From contig CAUJJW010000262.1 of the NCBI GenBank assembly GCA_963205105.1, positions 1 to 61,159 of the forward strand: a stretch of 61,159 bases of DNA, given 5' to 3'. The position numbers were made by a program, and so were the translations under genes. The first letter of the stretch is position 1, and each line of letters starts with the position of its first letter. Below, one piece after another: positions 26,677 to 37,500 of the stretch. Below the pieces are notes generated by a model. The model ran no database searches and had not been told where the DNA came from. It was given only the letters and a program-made list of their open reading frames with translations. This DNA is from Verrucomicrobiota bacterium (GTDB lineage Bacteria > Verrucomicrobiota > Verrucomicrobiia > Limisphaerales > CAIMTB01).

Positions 26677-28548
26677 ATGAGTCCATCACCTGCCTCCGTC
26701 GGCCGCCTCTTGAACCTCTCCGTGAGCTCAGCGGCGTTTGCCGTCTCCTTGCTCGCCGTCCTTCTCCTGGGAACGTCCTCCCAAGCCGGCCAAAACGTCA
26801 CCCAGACCGTATCGCTGCAGGCCGGTTGGAACTCGGTCTGGCTCGAAGTCGCCCCGACCAACTCCGACCCCACTGTGGTGTTTGCGGGCGTGCCGGTGTC
26901 CTCGGTTTGGACCTATGCCGCCCGGCTCACCGCCACCGATTTCATCCAGGATCCATCGGAGTCCGTTTGGAATCGCAGTGCCTGGCTGAGTTTCGTGCCC
27001 ACCAACCTGCCCGCGGCCATCAACAACAACCTCTTCGACATCCAAGGCGGCCGCGCCTTCCTGGTCGAATGTCAGTCCGCGGCCACCTGGACCATCACCG
27101 GTCGCCCGAGTTTCCGGGCGTATCCATGGGTCCAGAACGCGTACAATCTCCGGGGCTTTCCGATCGATCCCGCCAACCCCCCGTCGTTCGCCTCGTTTTT
27201 CGGCCCTTCGCCCGCCCACGTCGACCCCGGCACGAGCGCTCTCAACGCCATCTACCGCCTGTCCCCGGCCGGTGCCTGGCAGCGGGTTCTGCCGCAGGAC
27301 AGCATGCAAGCCGGGGTCGCCTATTGGGTCTTTACCCGCGGCGCGTCGGACTATGTGGCGCCCACCGTGGCGACGCTGTCGGCCGGCGACGGCCTCGACT
27401 ACAGCCGTTCTCTCCCTGAGATCCTCCTGGTTCTCGCCAATCGCCGCACCAGCCCGATGACCTTCAGCATCCAGGAACTCCAGCGGTCCCAAGCCGCTAC
27501 CAGTCTCGCGGAAGGAACCCTCGGCGACGGCGCCTCCAACGTGTGGACCAGCCTCCCGTCGACGACCACCAAGGACCTCGACTCGGGAGACTCCGCGGCC
27601 CTCCGGCTCGCCATTCGCCGAAGCGACATCAGCGGCGCCCGGTACGAGTCGATCCTGGAAGTGAAGGACGGCGCCGGTGTCCGATTCCGAATTCCAGTCA
27701 CCGCGGAACGCCTCGCCGCCTCCGAGGAGGCACGCAGCCGCGCCGGGCTCTGGGTCGGGACCATCCAGGTCAAAGCGGTCAGCCAGGCCCATTCCGGCAC
27801 GCTCGTCACCAACGCCAACAGCTCCACCTTTCTGCCGACCTCGAACGGTTCCATCACCAATCAGTCGTCGTCGGCCCCGCTTCAAATCACCCGTGTCGGC
27901 GTCAGTTCCACGCCGGTTCCCACCCACTCCGAGTTCAATCTCCGCGTCCTCATCCACGTTGACACCAACGGCACACCCCGCCTTCTGCGCGAGGTCACGC
28001 AGTTGTGGCAGGATGGGACCTACACGGTCGATGGCCTTGGCCGTCGCGTCCCCGGCACGCCGGGTCGCTACGTGCTGGTCACCGACGAACGCCGAATTCC
28101 CGAACTCAAGGGAGCCTCGTTGCGCGACGGCGAAACTGTCGGACGCCGCATCAGCGCCATCGGCTTCGATTTCCCTATCGACAGCCCCGCCTCCAATTTC
28201 CTTCCACTCACCGGGAGTTTCGCCGCCGGACAGGTCATCGCGGGAACCATCGCGCTCGCCGAGAATCATCCGACCAACCCGTTCCGCCATCGCTACCACC
28301 CCGATCATGACAATCTCGCCGGTGATTTCCGAACGCCCGTATCGGAGTCGTTTTTGATTCGCCGCCAGATGGAATTCAACCTTCTCGACGCCGACCCACG
28401 CGGCGGTTCTGCCTCGCCGGACTACGGCTACTCGGAGATTGCCGGGCTCTATTTCGAGACCGTGACCGGCCTTCACCAATATCCCATCCGAGCCCAGGGA
28501 ACCTTCCGCCTGCAGCGGATCTCCGAAATCGCCTCCTTGAATCCCTGA
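26677..28548 (+). CDS. Exported protein of unknown function, partner of the 3773-aa protein
   Basis: 623 aa with a Sec signal peptide (AAFAVSLLAVLLLGTSSQA). The mature N-terminus VSLQAGWNSVWLEVAPTNSD is a pattern I associate with large exported Verrucomicrobia proteins. I recognise no enzyme motif. The rest looks beta-rich, with regions such as MTFSIQELQRSQAATSLAEG and RSDISGARYESILEVKDG. Near the end lie a His/Asn-rich NPFRHRYHPDHDNLAGDF and the tail YFETVTGLHQYPIRAQGTF. The gene lies 27 bp before the giant gene and 15 bp after the isomerase, suggesting a single transcript and a shared structure or export route. Confidence 0.75.
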   Translation: MSPSPASVGRLLNLSVSSAAFAVSLLAVLLLGTSSQAGQNVTQTVSLQAGWNSVWLEVAPTNSDPTVVFAGVPVSSVWTYAARLTATDFIQDPSESVWNRSAWLSFVPTNLPAAINNNLFDIQGGRAFLVECQSAATWTITGRPSFRAYPWVQNAYNLRGFPIDPANPPSFASFFGPSPAHVDPGTSALNAIYRLSPAGAWQRVLPQDSMQAGVAYWVFTRGASDYVAPTVATLSAGDGLDYSRSLPEILLVLANRRTSPMTFSIQELQRSQAATSLAEGTLGDGASNVWTSLPSTTTKDLDSGDSAALRLAIRRSDISGARYESILEVKDGAGVRFRIPVTAERLAASEEARSRAGLWVGTIQVKAVSQAHSGTLVTNANSSTFLPTSNGSITNQSSSAPLQITRVGVSSTPVPTHSEFNLRVLIHVDTNGTPRLLREVTQLWQDGTYTVDGLGRRVPGTPGRYVLVTDERRIPELKGASLRDGETVGRRISAIGFDFPIDSPASNFLPLTGSFAAGQVIAGTIALAENHPTNPFRHRYHPDHDNLAGDFRTPVSESFLIRRQMEFNLLDADPRGGSASPDYGYSEIAGLYFETVTGLHQYPIRAQGTFRLQRISEIASLNP

Positions 28549-28575
28549 TCCGATTCCCCCTTTCCGCCCACGACC

Positions 28576-31500
28576 ATGACTCTTTCCTCGATCCGCCCGA
28601 ATGGATTCACCCGCGGACTCGCCCGTGGCATCGCCGCGATCAGCGCCTTCATGATGGGGATGACCGCCATCCAGGCGGCACCCTACACCTGGGTCGACCT
28701 CAACCGGGGCAACACCACGCCGCCCAATGTCGTCCTCAGCGGCAACGCCATCCGCGACCCCGCTACGGATCCAGCCTTCGCCGTGCGGCTCGTGGAGTTC
28801 AATGCGGCCAATGTGGATGGGCATGTGGTGGTCAACCGGCCCGTTGGGGTTCCCGCCCATGCCTTCAAGTACTTTACGGCGTCCTTCACGTTCCTCGCGA
28901 TCCTGGGCAACGGTGGCGAGGGTTTTAGTTTCAACTACGGGCCCAACACGAACGACTTCTTCGGCGGAAAGGAGGAAGAGGGTTCCCTCTCCGGGTTGGC
29001 CGTTTCGTTTGACTTGGTTCCGCCGGACGGCTTTCCGGGACCGGATCGCATCGTCTCCTATTACAATACCGGCCTGGCGGCTTGGGCCGATGGCTCCAGT
29101 TTCTGGGATGCCAATTTCAACAACCGGTATGGCGTCGCCGTCATCTCCTATGGCGCGAGCGGTCTGAACATCACGGTCACCATGCGGGACTGGAACACCG
29201 GCGCCCCACTTCAGACCTACACGCTCGCCCAAAACCTGCCCATCGCCGGATGGAATCCGCAGTCCAGCTGGAAGTTCTTCTTCGGCGCTCGCAATTCGAC
29301 CCTCACCAGCCGGATCGCCCTCTCCAGCATCAACCTCACCACCGACTCCGAACCTCCGTCATTCGCGGGCATCCCCAGCTCCCGGACCACCACCGAAGAC
29401 ACCTCCTTCACCATCGATTTCACCGTGGATGACCGTGAAGACCCGGCCGGCATCACCCTCACGGCATCCGCACCCACCACCGGCCCGATTCTCACTTCCG
29501 GACTCGCCATCTCGAACCTCGGCGGGAATGCCCGTCGACTCACCGTCACGCCTGTAGCCAACGCCTTCGGCTCAACCACCGTCACACTCCAGGCCACTCA
29601 GGACGGCGACACCACCACGGTGACCATTCCGGTCACGGTGACTTCGGTTAACGACTTGCCGGTGATCACCGCCTCCGCCCAGACCATCAACGAGGACTCC
29701 AATCTCAACATGTCCTTCGGCGTCTCGGACGCCGACACCAGCCTTTCCCTCGTCAACATCACCGTGGCGTCATCGAATCCCGCCGTCCTTACGCCAGGCA
29801 ACATCCAGATCAGCGGGACCGGTTCCACGCGCAACCTGACCGCCCAACCCCTCCCCCACGCCAACGGCACCACCACCGTCACCCTGACTGCCAATGACGG
29901 TGCCGGCGGCATCGCCAGCACGCCCTTCACCGTTCAGGTCAATGCCATCAACGACCACCCCGTCGCCGGCTCCCCCTTCGCTCTCCAGTTGGACGGCATC
30001 AACGACTACGCCATCGCGCCGTCGAGTGGACTCTCCAACGGCGACGTTTCGCACTCGATCGAATCCTGGGTCAACATCGACAATGTCGTCGGCCGCTCGT
30101 GGCTCCTCCATCTCGGCACCCCTGGGACCGGTCATCATTGGGCGCTCAACAGTCATTCCCCCACGGAAGCCATCGTTCAGTTCGGTGCCTGGTCCCAAGG
30201 ATCCCTCCAGGTGGGCACGACTCGAATTCCCCTCGGTCGCTGGATCCATCTCGCCACCACCTACGACGCCGCCACCAAGGTCTATATCCTCTACCTGGAC
30301 GGGACCGAAGTCGGTCGAACCATCGGAACGGCCACCGAAGCGTTCAACCTTCAAGCCGGACTGACCCTTGGAAGGTCCCTGTTTTTCGGCGACTCCCATT
30401 TCGACGGCAGCATCGACGAATTGCGGATCTGGAACCGCGTCCTGACTCCCCAGGAGATTCAAGGCAACCTGGCCCGGCCGCTGACCGGGCGTGAATCGGG
30501 CCTGGTCGAGTACCTGCGCTTCGATGAAGGCCAGAGTGTTGTGGCGTTCAATACCTCCCGGAATTCAGGCGGCAGTTCGGCAACCCTGTTCGATGGCGCC
30601 ACTTGGCAGGTTCGCCGCGACGACTACGGCGTCCGACTGGATGGGAATGACGACGTGGTCACCATCCCCCACGCGTCCGAACTCAATGCGTTTCCCCTCA
30701 CCGCCAGCGCCTGGGTCCGAACCACATCCAACCACCCGCAAGCCGCGTCCATCCTGAACAAGTACCAGGACGCCTCCGCAAACGGGTACTCGATCCATGT
30801 CCGGGGAGGACAAGTGCAGGCGTGGTTTTTCCAAAGCGCCGGCAACGCCGTCTATCCCAACAGCCTCGGGCTCACCGGCGGCGCCATCAACGACGGTCTC
30901 TGGCATCATGTGACTCTCGTGGTCGATGCCACCGGCGGCCGACTCTTCGTCGATGGAACCCAGAGAGACTCCGCCGGCTGGATCGGCACCCCCGGAGCCC
31001 CGACCACCACGGTTCCTCTTCGCTTCGGGCAATATCCCTCCACGTTCCCGTCCTCGAACTTCCTCCCCGGCACCGTCGCCGACGTCAGCATCTGGAACCG
31101 GAGCTTCACCGCCGCCGAAGTCCGCGATCTCCAACGCCGTCGCCCCGTGCCGAATGAAGCCGGACTCGTCGCCTTCTGGCCGCTCGACAGCGTCGCTGGA
31201 ACGTCGGCCAAGGATCTCAACCTGACGCCGCTGGATGGGACTCTCAACGCCGGAGCCTCCTACGCACCCGCCAATCTGGCCCTTCTGTTTGGACGGCAGG
31301 CCATTCCCGAGGACACCACGCGGCCCATCTTCATCCCGGCCCTGGATGTGGAGTTGGAACGAGGCGAGAGCAGTTCCTTCATCTTCACGATTCTGACGAG
31401 TCCCGCCAACGGCACGCTCAGTGCCACCAGCGGAAGCCTCTCCAACGCCTTGCAGAACCCCGTCCAGTACACCCCGACTCTGGATTACAACGGTCCGGAT

Positions 31501-34500
31501 AGCTTCCGCTACCGGGTCACCGACGCCGCTGGCGCCACCACGGAAGGAACCGTCCAAATGGATGTCAACGGTGACAACGACCTTCCCACCATCAGCTCCA
31601 TTGCCAATATCGTCATCGAGGAGAACACCACCAGCGGCCCCATCCCCTTCATCCTCGACGATGCGGACCACGATGAGGAGCTCCTTCAGATCATCGTCAC
31701 GAGCGATTCCCCATCCCTGATACCCAGCGACGCGTCCAGCATCGTCGTCTCAGGAACCGGAGCCAACCGCACCATCGAGATCATCCCCACCCCGAACGAA
31801 GTCGGCACCGCCCAGGTTACCCTCACTGTCAGCGATCCGCTCTTCGGACAATCCCAGGAAGTCTTCAAGGTGCGCGTCGAACCCAAGCCCGCGTATGCGC
31901 TCTTCGACCTCGGAACCCTTTCGGATCCGCGCAACAACAGCTTCGGCGCCGCCCTCAACGATCAAGGCTGGGCCGTCGGGTGGGCCCAAACCCTGGAATC
32001 TCCCCAGGACGATTCCTCCGCCGGCCGTCGGACCCAGGCCCGCGCCTTCTTGCGACGCGGCCTGGGCAGTCAATCCATTGAGGACCTCGGCACCCTCGGG
32101 TCGGATACCGCCACCCGGAGCCGCGCGCACGCCATCAGTCGGGACAACGTCATCGCCGGGTTCGCCAACGCTTCAGGCACCGGTCTTCGACAGGCCTTCC
32201 GATGGACCGGTGGTACGCTGTCGAGCGTCGCCAACCTGATCACCGCCGGGAATGACAGCATCGGGTATGGCCTGAACGAATCGGGGGACATGGCCGGTTC
32301 TTTCCTCATCACGGGTGTCGGCCGGCGCGCCTTCCGGCTGACTGCCAGCGATCAGTTCCTCAACCTGGGAGTGCTTCCTCAGGGCAGCGTTTCGGAAGCC
32401 TTCGCACTCAATGCCGGCGCCACCAGCGTGGGGTACAGCAGCACCACCGACGGCGCCGAACACGCCTTCCGATACACCACATCCCTACAAGATCTCGGCA
32501 CCCTGCCCAATCATCACAGCAGCCGGGCGTACAGCATCAATGACGACGGCCTCGTCGTCGGCTGGTCCCGCACCAATGCCCAACCCGGCAGTCCGCGACT
32601 CGCCTTCCTCTATGACCCGGCCTCCTCGCCCTCCATGCGATCGCTCGGGCTCCTGACCAACGGCAATTTCTCGGAAGCGTATTCCATCAATGCCTTCGGC
32701 CAGGTCGTCGGTGATGCCGATCGCCGGCTCGACAATGCCACGACCGAATCCCGCGCGTTTCTTTACTCCGCCGGCCAGATGCGCGACCTCAGCGATCTCA
32801 TCCATGACTCCCGGGATTTCGTTTTCCGGGAAAGCACGTGGAAGCTGACCAGTGCGCGCGCCATCAACCGCGGCGGCGCCATCGTCGGCACCGGCCTCAA
32901 GGACGGCCGTTCCAGGGCGTTCCTCGCCGTTCCGGCCTGGGTGATCGGCCGTCAAATCCCGCGTCCCGAGAACGCCGTCCCTCGACGCCCTGAGATCTCC
33001 ATCATCGCAGGCGCCCAAGGTGACACCCGCGAAAACTCGTTTCATTGGAGCGATTTCGAGAAGCGCCTTTATCCGATCCGCCCCGTGACGGCCACCATCC
33101 GCTGGTTCACCTCCGAGGTGGATTTCACCGGTGAAGGCACCAACATCGTCGTCAACACCGACCGCATCACTGTCGAGGGCATGTCGGTATGGCCGCAGGA
33201 ACCTCTGATTCACGTCGCCAGCGCCCCGGTCCAGGTCGAACCCCAGGGCGTCCCGTTCAACTTCAGTTTCCAATCTGTCATCCACGAAACCACCGGCGGT
33301 TCCGCTCGGTACGACGCCACCTCGAAGACCTTCAATTCCACCGCGCCAGGCTACTCGGTCCTCTACTATCTGGAGACCGCCGGAGCCAACCCCAATCCCC
33401 TGGTCCAGCGTCCCCGCTTCGAGGTCGCACGCACCTACCCCTGGAACACCGCTCCCACACTCCAGGAAAGCGTTCCCGCTGTTGTCGGCACGCCCGTCGA
33501 GGACCCGGGCCACCAGGAATACCTCGAACGCACGGGCCACGTCCTGTTTCCCAATGCGTTCTACGACGGTGTCGGCCCCGACCGCGCTCACGATCGACCC
33601 TCACGCCTCGGCCCCATCATCCCGGTCAATCGCGAACCCGTGGGTGACAGCACGCTCGAGAACGACCTCATCGTCGTCTGGTACCGCTTCAGCCCGCTTG
33701 GCGTTCCGTGGGCCAGTGTTCCCGTTCGCTACAGCATCGATTGGCCCGACGACGCCAGCCCGCACAAGATCATCATCGCCAGCGGCACGGGATCCGGGCC
33801 CCTCCCGACCGTCGATTTCCCCAACAAGCGTGTCTACCTCCAGACCGAAACCAATCTACCGGGCTACAACCCGAACGAGGAACATGCCCTGATCGTCAAC
33901 AACACGCTCTACGCCCTTCGCAATGACCTGAACGCCGTCCTTTCACCGGAACGCTCCCGCCCCTTCGCTCTCCTCAAATTCAAAAACCCCACCAACGGGC
34001 TCTGGAACATCCGACCCTACAAGGTCGTCGCCGAGGAGACGCCCTACTTCTTCACCTACGAGCGCGAAGCGGGTTCCGAAATCGCACCGCCCGCACCCTT
34101 GTTCTCGCTCCCCCTGACTCGCGAATCCCATGGCGTCGCCGGACCTTATTGGGAGGACTATCTCGGCCGGCTCTACGGTCGCGCCGCCGGCCCAAATGGA
34201 ACCTCCACGAATGTCGTCATCCGATGGTTCTATCCGATGCAGCCTGACTTCTTCTACGACCTCGACGCCAATGGCACCCCGGATGTCGCGGTCGGTGCCA
34301 GCATCCCCTGGCTGGATCGCCGTCCCGCCAACGCCCTGTCCAGCGCCAACGCGGCGGCCGGAGTCACCGGAGTGCCCATCGACGTCACCTACCGAATGTC
34401 CTGGCCGCGCGTCGGTACCCTTCAGGTCGGCCAAACCCTGCTCAATCCCCGCGACACCACCACCGGAAAGCTGCCCGGGGTCAAGAACATGGCCAACCTC

Positions 34501-37500
34501 CAGTTCGTCTATGACGACCTGACCCCCGACTGGAATCCACTGGGAACCAATTCTCCTCCGATTCTCACGCTCGCCCGGCTCTTCGACCCGATCAGCACCC
34601 GGAGCTATGCGCTCGAGCCCTCCGAATCCATTCCCGCCGTCGTGCAACGTATCAGCCGCGAAGGCAAAGAGTTCTTCGCCGATCTGCCCCCCACGCTCAT
34701 CGACCGGGTGTCCTACGACCCCGGACAGCGGGTCCTCCAATTCTCCGGGGTTCTCGATGAGATCAGCTACCTGGGCGAACCCCTGCTCCTGCCCAACGTC
34801 CTCTCATCCCGCGAACGGGACGGCATCCGCAACCTGGTTCCGGAGTCCCACGCCGACCGCGCGGCCTGGGTCGCCGTGGTCGACAAGCTCTACGACCTCA
34901 CCCGCAACCCGAACCAGGTCGATCTCCATCCTTTGGACGGCAAACCCGACAGCGCCTCGGATACCGACACCAACACGCCTCCCGAAATCCTGCCGATGGC
35001 CGGGCTTCGACTGGGACTTCGCTCCGAATACCTCGCCATCCCGGGCACCAATTCCGCCGCGTCATCCAGCAACAATCCGCCGCTGATTCTGACCGACCTC
35101 AGTCAGGTCCCCACCAACTACGTGGTGGCCTCCACCAACGTCGTTCCTGAACCCCTGGGTTCATCGCCAAAGACCCTCACCACCGCCCTCGGCGGCGTGC
35201 CCAGCGCGTCCTTCAATCCGCTTCAGGCCCTCCAGTTCCCGGGTACCGCCAACGACTACGTTTCCCTGCCCGAAGTGGATTTTGGCACCGGGGCCGCCCT
35301 CACCCTCGAAATGTGGGCCCGGCCGACCAGCTTCAGTGGAGGGGCCAACACGCTCATCCGCCAGGGCGGCGCCTCGCCGGATTGGTCGCTCGAATTCCGG
35401 TCCGCCGGCACGCAACTTGCCTTCGTCCTGAACGCGGGCGGCTCCGAATCCACGCTCACCGTTCCCACGGCACCCTCCGAGTTCCTCAACGAATGGCGCC
35501 ATATCGCCGCCACCTACGATGGCGAGTTCATGCGAATCCTGGTCGATGGCCGCGTGCTCTCCCAGATCGCCAAAACCGGTTTGATCCGATCCTCCGACAC
35601 CGCCGCGCATCTCGGCGTCATGGCCCTGGATGCCAGCACCCGCCAGAACCCGTTCGCCGGAGCCCTCGACGAAATCCGACTGTGGAGAACCGCGCTCCCA
35701 CCCTTTGTTCTGGGACGCGATGCCGCCAAACGACTCTTCGGCGACGAGAACCTCCTCGTGCGTTACTACCGCGCCGATGGAACAGGCGGCACCCAACTCC
35801 TCGACTCCACCGGTGGCGCCCAACACGGCACGCTGGTCGGCCAAGTCACCTTCGAAGACTCGACCGCACCCACCGGGGTCCGGCCGCGTCACCTGACCCT
35901 GGTCGAGAACAACGACCCTGCCTTGGGTGCCCTCCCGGTGACGTTGCACATCATCCGCGTGGATGACGGTCCTTATCTCGGCGACATGAAGGCCATCTAC
36001 CCCGGCAATGTCTTCGATCAGCGCCTTACCCTTCGCCACAGCAGTGAGTTCGGCGGCGATCCCGATGCCGTCGAGTTCGAGTGGTACTACAAGCCCGATT
36101 CCACCGGACTGAACCCCCGCGAAATGCCGGCGACGTCGGCCGATGGATCCGTCACGGATTCTCGCGGCTGGATTCCGTACACCTTCGCCAACCGGAATCT
36201 GAGCGCCCCTCAGCCGCCTCGACTCCTGGATGCCCGCCAAGGCGTCAATGACATCACCCTCGGTGAAGGCGGTGAATCCAGCCTCCTGTCGTTGGGCGAC
36301 ACCTGGTTCATCTGCCGCTACCGCGGGTACAACGTCCGCGGCGTCGAACAATGGAGCGAATGGATCGGCGATCCCGCCGCCGGCGGCACCCCCAGCGCCA
36401 TGCTCGCCGAGGGATGGATCAAGCGCGTCATCCGCGGTCTCAATCAGTTCGATGCCCGGGTGAAGGATTTCCACAGCTCTCCCAGCGCCACCTACGCCAG
36501 TCTGATCCTCCAGGCCGGAGGCCGGTACGAGGGCGACATCGCCTTCAATCCGACCGCCGACAATCTCAACTCCGTCGGATTGATCGAGTCCTACACCACG
36601 GTGCTCAACCGGGGACGTCGCCTGAGCATCGACCAAGGCCAAAACTTCGACCCCGCCAACAAAGCCCTGCTCCTCGCAGCTGGACGCATCGCCGACCTTT
36701 ACATGCTGCTCGGCAACGAGGCCTATGCCGATGCCGCCGATCCCACGATCGGGTTCACCACCGGCGACGGCAGCTACAGCGCTCAGGCCACCTCGATCTT
36801 CGCATTTCAAAACCAGCTCGATTCCCTGATCGAGGAGGAACTCGCCCTCCTGCGGGGCCGCGATGACAGCCTCGCCGGTGTCGCCGCCAGGCCGGTCTAC
36901 AACCGGCTCCTGTGGAACTTCACTCTGGGCGAAGGTGAAATCGCCTACCAACGGGTCTACAACATCGGCGACCAGACCAAGGACGGGTTCATTGATGAAC
37001 GTGATGCCCGAACCCTGTACCCCCAGGGCCATGGCGACGCCTGGGGTCACTACCTGACCGCCATCAAGACCTACTACACGCTTCTTCAACACACCAACTT
37101 CACCTGGGTTCCCCAGGCCGAAGCCGTGCTCGTCGGTGGACAACCCGTAAGCGTCGACTATCTCGACGAGCGAAAATTCGCCCAGGCCGCCGCCGCCCGC
37201 GCCAAGGCCGGACGCGACATCGTCGATCTCACCTACCGGGCCAATTACGTCGAGGACCCGGCCGGCCAATGGCAGGGGTACAAGGATACCAAAACCGAAC
37301 GCTCCTGGGGCGTCGACGAATGGGGTCGACGCGCCGGTCAGGGCGCATACTTCGACTGGCTTACCGCCAATGCCATCCTCCCGGCCGTCGATCCGGACCC
37401 CACCCACTTTGGCATCCAGAAGATCGACCGCACCACCGTCCTCGATCTCGACGAGATTCGAAGCCAGTTCCAGGACATCCAGTCGGTGGTCGATGCCGCG

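Noticed and set aside
26728..29232. An 834-codon minus-strand frame
   Set aside because: It runs across the boundary of two plausible exported proteins and shows only low-complexity Gly/Arg/Val composition.
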